Shown here: piece by piece, positions 38,862-48,776 of the stretch | Layout: every line of letters starts with the position of its first letter | Numbering within the stretch: position 1 is the stretch's first letter | Origin: Planctomycetia bacterium | Lineage (GTDB): Bacteria; Planctomycetota; Planctomycetia; Gemmatales; HRBIN36 | NCBI GenBank assembly: GCA_016795155.1 | Contig: JAEUIE010000062.1 | Location: forward strand, 1-51,583 | Reading direction: 5' to 3' | DNA length: 51,583 nucleotides | Notes under the pieces: generated by a model | The model's database searches: none | What the model was told of the DNA's origin: nothing | Seen by the model: the letters and a program-made list of their open reading frames with translations, nothing else | Program-made: the position numbers and the translations under genes

Positions 38862-39758
38862 TTGTACGGTCTTCTTTTTCTCATGGGTTCATCAGTTCTG
38901 CTCTTCTCGCAGGTCAGCGACGAAGGCATATATCTGAAGCGCAATGCGTCATCGTGGGCTGGTGACCTGCAACATCAGGATGTGCGAGTGCGAAGGGCAG
39001 CAGCCTATGCACTCGGGAAACTGAATAAGCATACCTTGCCCTACATCAACAGCTTGAACAAGGTTCTGCTGCAGGATACCGATGCAACAGTGCGAGCCAG
39101 TGTTGCCAACACTTTGGGAGAATTAGGTGGTCTGGCTCCAACAGAAGTTACTGCTGGCTTAAAGCAATCAATGGAAAAGGAAAAGGAAGTTGCAGTTCAA
39201 CGTGCCGTCGTCCTGGCGTTAGGCAAACAGGGACAGCAGGCAGCATCAGTAGAAGCACAGATCAGAGCTTTTCTGTCGCACAGCGATGTCAACCTGCGCA
39301 AAAACGCTGCTTGGACCCTGGGACAACTGGGGCCGGTTGCTGAAGCGTCGATTCCAGCGCTCATCAAGGCAAACTCTGATTCGGATGCATCAGTACGTGC
39401 TGAGGCAATTTCCTCGCTAGGCAACCTGGGCATCCTTGCACAGGATGCTATCCCCGGCATTGTCAACGGGTTATCAGATAAAGAGAGCCTGGTCCAGGAA
39501 CAAAGCATACTGGCGATTCGCAAGATGGGGCCTGCAGCTTCTGCAGGCATTTCACCATTACTGTCAGTCGCGGAATCGGATCAGAAACAAATCACACTCA
39601 GGCAGGCTGCCCTGGTCAGTCTTGAAGCGATTTGGCCTACCGGGCATAAAGATCCCGCATCCTGGCAGCGGTTGCAGGCTCTGGTACAATCCGCACCTTC
39701 GGAACTGCAGCCTACTGCACAACGCACCGAAAAGAAAATCGGTGCGATTCGACAATAA
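38862..39758 (+). CDS. HEAT-repeat protein with signal peptide
   Basis: I place the start at TTG 38862, after GAAGGAAAGAGAG, since MYGLLFLMGSSVLLFSQ then forms a signal peptide; GTG 38808 and ATG 38883 are other options. From about residue 40 come six or so HEAT-like repeats of 35-40 residues (for instance DVRVRRAAAYALGKL, DATVRASVANTLGEL, DVNLRKNAAWTLGQL, DASVRAEAISSLGNL). This is a protein-binding scaffold probably in the periplasm. Partner unknown. An inverted repeat TTCATC-ATCC-GATGAA (about 38775-38790) lies upstream and may be regulatory. It ends just before the convergent aminotransferase gene (2 bases apart). Confidence 0.82.
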   Translation: MYGLLFLMGSSVLLFSQVSDEGIYLKRNASSWAGDLQHQDVRVRRAAAYALGKLNKHTLPYINSLNKVLLQDTDATVRASVANTLGELGGLAPTEVTAGLKQSMEKEKEVAVQRAVVLALGKQGQQAASVEAQIRAFLSHSDVNLRKNAAWTLGQLGPVAEASIPALIKANSDSDASVRAEAISSLGNLGILAQDAIPGIVNGLSDKESLVQEQSILAIRKMGPAASAGISPLLSVAESDQKQITLRQAALVSLEAIWPTGHKDPASWQRLQALVQSAPSELQPTAQRTEKKIGAIRQ

Positions 39759-39759
39759 T

Positions 39760-41001
39760 TCATGACCTTTCGTCGCTGCCGATTTCCTGTAAAGCCATCA
39801 GCACCCGATCGACTTCTTCAATGGTGTTGTAATGGAGAAATCCGATTCTCAGCATGCCATCGGGTTCCAAGCCCAATCGTTCTGTCAGGGGCTGTGCATA
39901 GAAATTTCCCGCCCAACTGTAGATTCCCCGTGCTGCCAGTTCAGTGCTGAGTTGCTGGGCTGTCAGACGTTCATGCAGTATTCCAAAAGTACTGACACGA
40001 TCCTGCATCGTGCCATGCCCCACCACTCGGTAGCCATCCATCATGGCTACACCTTGCAGGAAATGTGAACCGAGCCGGTGTTCGTGGCTTGCTATGACAT
40101 TGTAAGCGGAAACAAGCATATCCCGTAATGAACTGCCCGAACTGGCAAGCGAAGCCAGGTAATCAATGGCTGCTCCCACACCGGCAATGCCTTCGTGATT
40201 TTGCGTGCCAGTCATCCAGCGATCGGGAACAGTATTGCTGGCTGGTCTGACTTTGTAGGGTTGGATTTCTTCAAGAAGATGCCGATGACCCCAGACGATG
40301 CCCACATGCGGGCCAAAGAACTTGTATGCTGAGCAGGCAATGAAATCAGCACCAGTGGCTGGTGCATCAATCAACAAGTGCGGTGCATAATGGACTGCAT
40401 CGAGAAATACCAATGCACCAGCTGCATGTGCCAGTTCTGCAATCTTCGTTACTGGATGCACGGTGCCTACCGCGTTGGATGCCATGCCAACGGCAACCAA
40501 TCTCGTTCGGCTGCTGAGTGATTTCTGCAATGTGTCAAGGTTCAGAGCACACGTCGTTGGATCAATGTCGATCCATCGAACTGTGACACCTCGATCCCTT
40601 GCTGCCAATGCCCAGGGTGTTACGTTTGCATCATGGTCACAATGACTCAGAATGATCTCATCGCCTTCGTTCCAGGTTTGTGCAATTGCCCGACTTAGCG
40701 CAAAAGTAAGCGAAGTCATGTTGTTGCCAAACACGATGCAATCTGGATCGCTGACATTCAGGAATGCAGCCAGCTTGCGCCGGACTTCCAGCAGCAGGGC
40801 ATCGCTCTCGATACTCGTTGCAAAGTAGCCACCATGATTGGCATTGCGATGCATCAGATAGTGATGCATCGCCTGTGCCACAGATAGCGGAACCTGGCTG
40901 CCTGCCGGGCCATCAGTGTAGATCACATAATTCTGATCATGCTTTCGATTCAGCGCCGGGAACTGCTGGCGAATTCGCTGAAGATTCAGGCTGGTGCTCA
41001 T
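39760..41001 (-). CDS. Cysteine desulfurase-like aminotransferase (class V, SufS-related)
   Basis: A 413-residue PLP enzyme. SHCDHDANVTPW and the PLP-binding lysine K227 in SAYKFFGPH place it in the class V aminotransferase group related to cysteine desulfurase and selenocysteine lyase. The fold is complete: N-terminal FPALNRKHDQNYVIYTDGPAGSQ, C-terminal GILHERLTAQQL and GNFYAQPL. I see no catalytic Cys loop typical of IscS, so it resembles the desulfurase-like subfamily whose true substrate is uncertain. It should not be read as evidence for selenium delivery. It is divergent from the sulfatase. Confidence 0.88.
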   Translation of the reverse strand: MSTSLNLQRIRQQFPALNRKHDQNYVIYTDGPAGSQVPLSVAQAMHHYLMHRNANHGGYFATSIESDALLLEVRRKLAAFLNVSDPDCIVFGNNMTSLTFALSRAIAQTWNEGDEIILSHCDHDANVTPWALAARDRGVTVRWIDIDPTTCALNLDTLQKSLSSRTRLVAVGMASNAVGTVHPVTKIAELAHAAGALVFLDAVHYAPHLLIDAPATGADFIACSAYKFFGPHVGIVWGHRHLLEEIQPYKVRPASNTVPDRWMTGTQNHEGIAGVGAAIDYLASLASSGSSLRDMLVSAYNVIASHEHRLGSHFLQGVAMMDGYRVVGHGTMQDRVSTFGILHERLTAQQLSTELAARGIYSWAGNFYAQPLTERLGLEPDGMLRIGFLHYNTIEEVDRVLMALQEIGSDERS

Positions 41002-41083
41002 GCATATCTCGCAGGCTTTTGGTTGCTCAGGGCAGAACTGTTGTTACAGTATGGAACAGTTATACTGATTGGCGGAAAAGAAC

Positions 41084-42502
41084 ATGCAACGATCCTTGCC
41101 TTATGTCTTGCTGGTGATGTTGTCGCTGCAAGAGGTTGGCTGGGGACAGCCTGCTGATACGGAAAAGCATCCCAATATTATTCTGATTTATGCTGACGAT
41201 ATGGGTTATGCAGACCTGGGCTGTTTTGGCAGTACGAAACATCGTACGCCACATCTGGATAGCCTCGCAAAAGAGGGAGCCAGGCTCACACAGTTTTATA
41301 CCGCACAAGCAGTTTGCTCAGCATCGCGGGCAGCATTGCTTACCGGGTGTTATCCCAACCGCATCGGGATTCTCGGCGCACTGAATCACCGTAGTACGCA
41401 TGGCATTAACAATCAGGAACTGACCTTGCCTGAAATGCTGAAATCCGTCGGATACCAGACGGCACATTTCGGAAAATGGCACCTGGGACATTTACTTGAA
41501 TTTCTACCCACCAGACATGGATTCGATATCTACTTCGGCATTCCCTATTCCAACGACATGTGGCCGAACCATCCGACAGCAGGGAAATATTATCCTGATC
41601 TTCCCTTATACGATGGCACCACGGTTATTGAAACGAATCCCGATCAACGCATGTTAACGAGCAGGTTCACCCAGCGTGCCGTCGACTTCATTCAGCAACA
41701 AAAGGACAAACGATTCTTTATTTACCTGGCACATCCGATGCCTCATGTGCCTTTGCATGTTTCTCCTGAACGGGCAGGCAAATCTGCGGGCGGGTTATAT
41801 GGCGACGTCATTGAAGAAATTGACTGGTCGACAGGGCAGATTCTTGCGACTCTTTCCAAGCTGGGTCTTGATGAGAAAACACTGGTCATCTTTGCTTCTG
41901 ATAACGGCCCCTGGCTGTCGTATGGAAATCATGCAGGCAGCGCAGGGAAGTTGCGTGAAGGGAAGGGCACCAGTTTCGAAGGAGGCGTTCGTGTCCCATT
42001 CCTGGCACGTTGGCCCGACAAGATTCCCGCAGGCCTAGTCAGTAACGAACCAGCCATGACGATCGATATATTGCCAACTTTGGCCAAGCTGACTGGCGCT
42101 TCCCTGCCAACTCATCCGATTGATGGCAAAGATATTATGCCTTTACTGACCTCATTCGGAGCAAAGTCTCCTCACGAAGCCCTCAATTACTTTTGGGATA
42201 GGGAATTGCAGGCTGTGCGCAGCGGGCCATGGAAACTGCATCTGCCCCATCGGTATCAGACGCTGAAAGGTAAGCCGGGCAAGGATGGTAAACCTGATGC
42301 CTATGAGGTCAAGCAGTTGGAGAAATCCCTCTTTAACATCGAAAATGATCCTGAAGAAAAGAACAATCTCCTTGCTCTATATCCCGATGTGGTAGTTAAA
42401 TTAATGCGATATGTTGATGCAGCGAGGAAGGATCTGGGCGATTCGCAAGAATCAATCAAGGGAACAGGAGTGCGTGAGCCGGGAAAGCTTAAGTTCCAGT
42501 GA
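41084..42502 (+). CDS. Sulfatase (formylglycine-type arylsulfatase family)
   Basis: A 472-residue exported sulfatase. I chose ATG 41084 after GGAAAAG; a TTG at 41069 would add five residues. The signal peptide ends near VGWGQ. The metal-binding start IILIYADDMGYADLGCFG, the formylglycine motif C78-S-A-S-R (CSASR in place of the commoner CxPSR), KWHLG, and the DNGPW segment are all present. The cysteine must be converted to formylglycine by an FGE-type enzyme not found here. Planctomycetes use many sulfatases on sulfated polysaccharides; the exact substrate is unknown. TATACT at 41061-41066 is a possible -10 box. Confidence 0.92.
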   Translation: MQRSLPYVLLVMLSLQEVGWGQPADTEKHPNIILIYADDMGYADLGCFGSTKHRTPHLDSLAKEGARLTQFYTAQAVCSASRAALLTGCYPNRIGILGALNHRSTHGINNQELTLPEMLKSVGYQTAHFGKWHLGHLLEFLPTRHGFDIYFGIPYSNDMWPNHPTAGKYYPDLPLYDGTTVIETNPDQRMLTSRFTQRAVDFIQQQKDKRFFIYLAHPMPHVPLHVSPERAGKSAGGLYGDVIEEIDWSTGQILATLSKLGLDEKTLVIFASDNGPWLSYGNHAGSAGKLREGKGTSFEGGVRVPFLARWPDKIPAGLVSNEPAMTIDILPTLAKLTGASLPTHPIDGKDIMPLLTSFGAKSPHEALNYFWDRELQAVRSGPWKLHLPHRYQTLKGKPGKDGKPDAYEVKQLEKSLFNIENDPEEKNNLLALYPDVVVKLMRYVDAARKDLGDSQESIKGTGVREPGKLKFQ

Positions 42503-42697
42503 AGAATGCCAAGTAGGGAAAAAGAGGTAAACCGCTGAGGTTTGCTGTGACAATCGGTCTAATCAGAACATATAATGGCATGTATTGCATGAACCATGGT
42601 TCAAATGCAAATCTGTATATTGAGTAAGCTTCCCTCGCTTACTAAACTGTGTTTTCCGTTCCGGATGCGTTCAAGCCTGTTCTGATGAGGTTTGCGT

Positions 42698-45600
42698 GTG
42701 GCTATTATCGTAAACTGTCCCGCCTGTGGTACTCCAGCCAGTATCGAACCCCAGTTCTTTGGCAAAAAGCTCCGCTGTGCCAATCAATCATGCCGCCAGA
42801 CCTTCCGTGTACAAGCGGATGGCAGTGTGATGATGGAAGGTGGAAGGCCGGAAACTCCGCGCACTTTCGATTGGCAAAACAACCCACCTGCCCAGGAAGC
42901 CCAGGAAGGCGATTGGCTATCAGCTCCACCTCCCATTCCTGGCTCTGAACCTGAAGGTGGAAATCCCCAATATCAACAGGCAGAAATTTATCCCTCTCAA
43001 GAGGGTGAAGAAGGCGATGAAGAGGAAAGCAGCTATACTCCAGGCGATTACGGATACGGCAGAAAGAAAAACAAGTTCCTGGTCATCCTGATTTTCCTTG
43101 TCATTCTCCTCATCGGCGCCAGTGCCTTTGGCTTCTGGCTGTATCAGCAGAACATCAACCGGGCAGTTGCTGAACTCAAAAAGCGATTGAACGAAAATAT
43201 GGATAAAAAACGCTGGGAAGAAGCAGTTGATGCCGGCTCCCAGTATCGGGATAAGATCAAAGACGCTGCTGAAATTAAGGAAGTTGATTTTTCACTAGGC
43301 TGGGCTCAACTGCAGCAGGATCTGGCCGGAAGCAAGTTGAACAGCAAAGAAACAATCACCAAAGCCGTCAACAATATTCAGAACTTCTACAAGACATATC
43401 GAGGCGATGCGAACTTCAGGCCTCTCCGCAAGGATATGACCGAATCAGCCTATGCTCTCGTGAAAGCAGCCTCAGATTTCCTGATGGAAAATCCTGACTC
43501 GAGCATGCACGATGCCCTGCAGCCTGTTCTCGATCTGGCTAAGGAAGTCGGAAACAGCGTTTCCGATCAGGATCAGGTGAAAATCTGGGCAGAAGAATCC
43601 GAGAGCAAGTATAAGGAAGCGAGAACCTTCATTGATGCCAGCCTGGCGAAAGCCAATTGGGTGGTACGGATGGATGATGTGCTGGCAAAGGAAAACCTTG
43701 GTCAGATTGATGCCTTGCAGAATGAATATCTCGAACTGGTCAAAAAACATCCACTCCTGAGCAAAGACAACGACCTGACCGCCAAGGCGGGTAACCTCAA
43801 AACCGTGGAACCAGGCTGGGTCAAATACAGCAATAGCAACAGTGCACCTTCACCAAATAAGCCCTCGTTTGGCCCCAGCATACGCATCTGTCCGCCCGTG
43901 AAAACTCCCGAAGGCACTCAGGATGATCAAAACGTCGTTCTGGCAATGGCTCGTGGAACTCTCTATGGTCTCTCAGCCAAAACCGGAAAAGATCGCTGGG
44001 CCTTGCGCGTCGGGCAGGATGTGCGTGAACTTCCCCCCCGCATTTCACTCGGTGGTGAAGTGCCTGACATTGCTTTCGTGGTGACCACCGAAGATGCAGG
44101 CCAGACCTACTTAAGTCAGATGAATCTGATGACGGGTGAACGAAGCTGGACTCGACGTCTGGCTGGTGCCTGTTCCGTCGGGCCGGTGCTGATCAGCAAT
44201 AACCGTCTGGTAGTTCCCATGAAGGAAACCGTGGCTCTGGTGGAAGCGGGAACCGGGAAGATGACAGGCTTCTTTACCCTATCCGGTTACGACATCAGCT
44301 CGCAACCTGCTCACGACAGGGTCCGTGACAGGCTCTTCGTCCCCGTCGATCGTGGCCGAATTTTCGTTCTCGATCTGGCGAATCGTAAATGTATTGGCGT
44401 CATCTACACTGAACATTGGTCAGGACAGATGAAAGGCTCTCCTTTGATAATCGACGATTTAATGGTTGCCTGCATTGCAACCGGCTCAGGCACCGGTACC
44501 ACGCGCATACGCGGCTACGATATTTCCAGCAAAAGTGCAACGCCCCAGTTTGATCAGATTGGCAGTTACGATCTGCCCGGACATGCCTCCACCACTCCTT
44601 ACGTTGACGGCAACGAAACGCTGGGTATCGTTTCAGATCAGGGACTTCTCTGGCTGTTTGGCATTGGTAAATCCAGTACTATCGGCACTTCGCAGAGCAA
44701 GGGGAGCACGCCATTCTATCCGCTCACCCCCAAACCCATGCCGCTGAAACTGCAGGCCAACACCGAACTGAAGAAAGATCAGCCCCGGCCTCGCGTTCAG
44801 GTGGCCCATGTTGCCCTGAACGACTGGTGGGTTTTTACACATGACCACCTGGTGCGTAATGTCTATGATCCGTTCCGGGGTGTCATGAATCCTTCGCCAC
44901 TTGGCTCCTTGCCATTGGGAAGTCCGCTCCATCGTGCAGAAGTTTCACCCGATGCACGACTGGTCGTCATGGTCACACAGCCTAAAGGCCAGGCTCAGAT
45001 GATGGCCAGCGGCATTGACCGCACCACGGGCAAAATTGTCTGGCAGACTCAACTTGGCACCGAAGCCTCCCAGGCTCCTGTAGCACTGGCTGGCGCGGTT
45101 GCCATGCTGGATCGTGGTGGCGCTATCTTTTCGGTGAAGATCAATGACATCAATGCCGATGCCCAATGGCAGGTGTGTGGCACCTGGCCGGCGCTGCCAC
45201 TGGTCGCTGCATCACATCGCCTGGTTAAGACCATGAATGGTAAATCACTGGTCAGTGTTTCGTACGATCCAGCCAGGGCCCGCATCATCCTTCGCAAGAT
45301 TGACCCGACAGGCCAGGACAAAACGGAAACTCGAGAATTTCCCCATAACATTGCTCCTGCTGGAACACCCATTGCCCTTGATGATGGCAACACCCTGGTA
45401 CCATGCAAAGATGGCAATATCTATCTGTTCAATTTTACCTCAGGCAACACGGTCACCAATTCACTCTTCTCCTGGCGTGATCCCCATGCCTTCACCAATG
45501 CAAGCGGTCATCTGCTGGCTCCTTCGATGAACCAGTTGATTGCTACCAACGGATTGAACAAGGTTTTACGCTGGCAGCGAGATGCTCAAGGCACCTGGAA

Positions 45601-46147
45601 GAAAGTACCTAACGATCTGGAACTGCCTGATCGTATTGTTACCCCTGTCATTCTGCTGCCTGAAAACCGCGTTGCAGTGGGAGATCAATCAGGCAACATG
45701 CACTGCTTGTCACTGGCTACGCTGGGAACCTCCAGGCAGTGGGCCGTGAAGGGCAATATCACCAAAGGCCCTTTCCCGGTGGGAACTCAGGGGTTCGGCT
45801 GCGTGGTCGATGGCAAGCGACTCTGGTGGGTCAATTCCCCGGATGACGAAGAAGGGAAAGTGTTTACCAGCAGAGAGATATCCTCCATCATTGGTGAAGC
45901 CAGTCCGATGGGTAATGAACTCCTGGTTGCTGTTCTCAAGCGCGATGCTGGCACCGGAATGCTGGCGAGCTACCTTTGGATTGATGCAGCCAGCGGCAAG
46001 GTCACGCAGACCGAGAGGCTGCCTGAAGGTCTGGCACCAGCTTCGGGTGCAACCGCACTTGGCAAGAACCGAGCCTTTGCTCCACTTTCGGATGGCACCA
46101 TTCGCATTCTGATCAAGCCTGAACCCGCGACGGCTTCTCGTCCATAA
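42698..46147 (+). CDS. Zinc-ribbon, membrane-anchored PQQ-like beta-propeller protein
   Basis: A protein of about 1,149 residues. GTG 42698 follows GAGG by 8 bases and gives MAIIVNCPACGTP, the usual start of a planctomycete zinc ribbon (C7, C10, then CANQSC). An acidic linker (QEGEEGDEEES) leads to a TM helix (about 128-152). A helical region (about 155-370) and then PQQ-type propeller repeats follow (LYGLSAKTGKDRWALRV, GERSWTRRL, GKIVWQTQL), with an extracytoplasmic orientation expected. PQQ binding is not shown; many such proteins are only scaffolds. A solute-binding protein gene starts 53 bp later, so the two are probably one operon. Confidence 0.85.
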   Translation: MAIIVNCPACGTPASIEPQFFGKKLRCANQSCRQTFRVQADGSVMMEGGRPETPRTFDWQNNPPAQEAQEGDWLSAPPPIPGSEPEGGNPQYQQAEIYPSQEGEEGDEEESSYTPGDYGYGRKKNKFLVILIFLVILLIGASAFGFWLYQQNINRAVAELKKRLNENMDKKRWEEAVDAGSQYRDKIKDAAEIKEVDFSLGWAQLQQDLAGSKLNSKETITKAVNNIQNFYKTYRGDANFRPLRKDMTESAYALVKAASDFLMENPDSSMHDALQPVLDLAKEVGNSVSDQDQVKIWAEESESKYKEARTFIDASLAKANWVVRMDDVLAKENLGQIDALQNEYLELVKKHPLLSKDNDLTAKAGNLKTVEPGWVKYSNSNSAPSPNKPSFGPSIRICPPVKTPEGTQDDQNVVLAMARGTLYGLSAKTGKDRWALRVGQDVRELPPRISLGGEVPDIAFVVTTEDAGQTYLSQMNLMTGERSWTRRLAGACSVGPVLISNNRLVVPMKETVALVEAGTGKMTGFFTLSGYDISSQPAHDRVRDRLFVPVDRGRIFVLDLANRKCIGVIYTEHWSGQMKGSPLIIDDLMVACIATGSGTGTTRIRGYDISSKSATPQFDQIGSYDLPGHASTTPYVDGNETLGIVSDQGLLWLFGIGKSSTIGTSQSKGSTPFYPLTPKPMPLKLQANTELKKDQPRPRVQVAHVALNDWWVFTHDHLVRNVYDPFRGVMNPSPLGSLPLGSPLHRAEVSPDARLVVMVTQPKGQAQMMASGIDRTTGKIVWQTQLGTEASQAPVALAGAVAMLDRGGAIFSVKINDINADAQWQVCGTWPALPLVAASHRLVKTMNGKSLVSVSYDPARARIILRKIDPTGQDKTETREFPHNIAPAGTPIALDDGNTLVPCKDGNIYLFNFTSGNTVTNSLFSWRDPHAFTNASGHLLAPSMNQLIATNGLNKVLRWQRDAQGTWKKVPNDLELPDRIVTPVILLPENRVAVGDQSGNMHCLSLATLGTSRQWAVKGNITKGPFPVGTQGFGCVVDGKRLWWVNSPDDEEGKVFTSREISSIIGEASPMGNELLVAVLKRDAGTGMLASYLWIDAASGKVTQTERLPEGLAPASGATALGKNRAFAPLSDGTIRILIKPEPATASRP

Positions 46148-46200
46148 TAACCTGCTCTGATAAGCCTTTATCCAAATCAAGCCCGATTGAGAACGTAAAC

Positions 46201-48726
46201 ATGTCCCGCCTACTGAAACGATGCTTGTTGATTGGCTGGCTGCTGATAGCTGGTAGTTGCCTGGTACTGGCTCAGCCACCCGCTTCCCCACAATCACTGG
46301 GTTGGGGGCCTTTCAACCTGGCTGAAGAAGCCAAGGCTGCCACGATTCCCGAGGTCAAAAAATACCTCGAAGATATGAGCCAGACTACTGATGAAGTGGT
46401 CACCACCGCTGGCAAAGTGTATCGTACGGCGCCAATTCCCAGAAAATATGATCCCAAGGAAGGCAAGCAACTCGATTTCACACCGATTGAAGGTCAAAGA
46501 CTGACCCTCGAAGCCAGCCAGATCCGCGAAGTCACTCATTACGAACAGCGGGTTCTGGAAAAGACCAGACAGTTCCTCGAAAAGCGATTGGACACTCCGG
46601 GAACCCCAACGCCTCTGTCCCGTTTTCTTCAATTGCGTACTGCGGAAATGGTCCTGACGGAAGCATTTCGATATCACCAGTCGCTACGGTCACAAGGCAC
46701 TCGCGACAGCGCTACCTGGTCTGGTATGGATACTGAGCTCAAGAACAAGCTCTTTGCCATCCGCATTGATGAACTCCGTGCCCTGACCGCTGAGCGTGAT
46801 TACGTCACCGCTGAAGCACTTTCTCAGAAAATGTTTCAGTCTGCACCAGGCGATCGCGTATTGCTTGATGTCATTGAGCAGTTTTACATCAAGATGTGTG
46901 ATGATCACTTTGGGGAAAACAACACGCTACAGGCGCGTTTGACTCTCGAAAAACTGCGTGATCGTTACCGAAATCCGTGGACTTCCATGTCGACCCGCCG
47001 CATTATCGAACGTTTGGAGGAAGAAGCACGCAAAAATTTCGAAAAGTCCAGAGCTGCGGTTGAGGAAAAGAACCGCAGTGGTGCATTGGCTTCGCTGGAA
47101 GCAGCAGAACAGGCCTGGCCAACACTGCCTGGCTTGCGCGAATTCCGAGTGAAACTGCTCGGTGAATTTTCCGTACTGCGGGTCGGCGTCCGAACACTGC
47201 CTGCGGTCATGTCACCACTCACCGCCATCACCGATGCGGACAAGATGGCCTGCCGACTGCTCTACGAACCACTGGTTGGCGCTCGCCATGCGCCTTCAGG
47301 AAGCGATGGCTACTTTACCTCACTTACCGAATCGCCTCGCCGCATTGCCAAAGGCTGGGAATTTGTTCTTCCAACCGGGCTGAAATGGTCGGATGGCAGC
47401 CCGGTGAAGTCCGATGATATTCTCCGCAGTTACGAGTTCATCAGCCAGCCAGGCACCCCGGCGTTCAATCCTTCCCTCGATAACGATGGCCTTTTTGTTG
47501 TCAATCAGATTGATGAAACCCGCTTCACCATCACATTCAAAGCGCCGGTCCTCGACCCGTTGGCATTTCTCAATTTCCCGATTCTGCCTTCAAGCAGGCT
47601 GCCTCGCGATCAATCAAGTTCAGCCGCTGCGACGGCTTTTGCCAAGAATCCGCTCGGCACCGGACCATACATGTTCGCCAGTGCTGAAGGCGATGAAGTG
47701 ATTTTCAAGGTAAATCCCCACTATCAGAGAGCTTCTGCTCCACAGGGCCCTGCAATCAAGGAAATCCGCTTCATCAAGTACAGCGACTGGGGGGTAGCAC
47801 ACAAAGCCCTGCTCGATGGCCGCTGGCAGATGCTGCTCGATGCTACTTCCAAGGAAATGGATGAAATCACAGGCAACCCGCAGGCTGTCGTGTTTACCCC
47901 CACCGAAACCCGAGCTGCTGATGGCTCTGCTACTCCCAAGTTGACCAACCCACGCATCTATTATCTGGGTTTCAATTACCGCAAGCCTCACTTCCAGAAG
48001 AAGGAAGCCCGTGAAGCCATTTCCATGGCCATCAATCGTGACGACATCATCGAAAAAATCTTCCGGGGAAAAACCAGGACCAACCATGCGTCACTCAATG
48101 GCCCGTTCCCGCTGAACAGTTGGGCGTACGATACGGCCAGCTTCGGCCAATCTGCTTACGGATCCGTGCAGGCAGCAGCTAAGGCACGTGCCGCAGGCCG
48201 CATCCCCGATTTGAAACTTGCAGTGCTCGCAGAAGATATGCATGGCATCCAGGCCTGCAACATGATTGCTGCTGACCTCAAGAAGATTGGCATCAACTGT
48301 ACCGTTGTTCCCACTCCCGCGAACACCCTGTTTGTAGACATGTATAAACCAGTGCCCGAGTTTGATCTGCTTTACACCACGTGGGATTATGGCAACGAAA
48401 GTCTGAACCTGCGACCGCTGGTCGATGTCACCGCTGCCAATGGCGCAGGAGCCAACTACATGGGTTACCAGGTATCACCTGCACCGCAGGATCCCACGTT
48501 GATGCGCTACCTCAGCAACAGTCTCAATAACCGCGAGTTGGAAAACGCCCGACGACAGATGTATTCCATACACAAGCACATGAACGACAATGCAGTGATC
48601 GCTCCGCTCTACCAACTCGATAAGCACATTGCAGTGCACCGCAGCCTGGATCAATACGAACGCTTCCACCCGGTCTACGTCTTCGACGGTGTCGAGAAAT
48701 GGGTCATTAAATCCGGCGGACAGTAG
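46201..48726 (+). CDS. Periplasmic solute-binding protein, family 5 (peptide/nickel type), with N-terminal extension
   Basis: An 841-residue exported protein. The signal peptide (MSRLLKRCLLIGWLLIAG and ending LVLAQ) is clear. Residues about 30-320 are helical with a TPR-like SLEAAEQAWPTLPGLREF segment. The SBP_bac_5 domain runs from about 325 to the end: MACRLLYEPLVG, GLKWSDGSPVKSDDI, FAKNPLGTGPY and AREAISMAINRDDIIEKIF are typical. Ordinary family members are 500-600 residues, so the N-terminal block is extra. No permease or ATPase genes are adjacent; it may have a structural or sensing role. It follows the propeller gene by 53 bp and has a terminator. Confidence 0.85.
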   Translation: MSRLLKRCLLIGWLLIAGSCLVLAQPPASPQSLGWGPFNLAEEAKAATIPEVKKYLEDMSQTTDEVVTTAGKVYRTAPIPRKYDPKEGKQLDFTPIEGQRLTLEASQIREVTHYEQRVLEKTRQFLEKRLDTPGTPTPLSRFLQLRTAEMVLTEAFRYHQSLRSQGTRDSATWSGMDTELKNKLFAIRIDELRALTAERDYVTAEALSQKMFQSAPGDRVLLDVIEQFYIKMCDDHFGENNTLQARLTLEKLRDRYRNPWTSMSTRRIIERLEEEARKNFEKSRAAVEEKNRSGALASLEAAEQAWPTLPGLREFRVKLLGEFSVLRVGVRTLPAVMSPLTAITDADKMACRLLYEPLVGARHAPSGSDGYFTSLTESPRRIAKGWEFVLPTGLKWSDGSPVKSDDILRSYEFISQPGTPAFNPSLDNDGLFVVNQIDETRFTITFKAPVLDPLAFLNFPILPSSRLPRDQSSSAAATAFAKNPLGTGPYMFASAEGDEVIFKVNPHYQRASAPQGPAIKEIRFIKYSDWGVAHKALLDGRWQMLLDATSKEMDEITGNPQAVVFTPTETRAADGSATPKLTNPRIYYLGFNYRKPHFQKKEAREAISMAINRDDIIEKIFRGKTRTNHASLNGPFPLNSWAYDTASFGQSAYGSVQAAAKARAAGRIPDLKLAVLAEDMHGIQACNMIAADLKKIGINCTVVPTPANTLFVDMYKPVPEFDLLYTTWDYGNESLNLRPLVDVTAANGAGANYMGYQVSPAPQDPTLMRYLSNSLNNRELENARRQMYSIHKHMNDNAVIAPLYQLDKHIAVHRSLDQYERFHPVYVFDGVEKWVIKSGGQ

Positions 48727-48746
48727 AAAGTACTTTAAGTTTGGAT

Positions 48747-48775
48747 AAGCCCACGGACTACTGTCCGTGGGTTTT
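48747..48775 (+). terminator. Rho-independent terminator after the solute-binding protein gene
   Basis: CCCACGGAC and GTCCGTGGG form a 9-bp stem around TACT, followed by TTTT. It lies between convergent genes, 2 bases before the nadA stop codon. Confidence 0.9.
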
Positions 48776-48776
48776 G

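Noticed and set aside
39760-41001. Selenocysteine lyase supplying the selenoprotein
   Set aside because: The gene belongs to the cysteine desulfurase-like group and is 5 kb away; nothing in the sequence shows selenium specificity.
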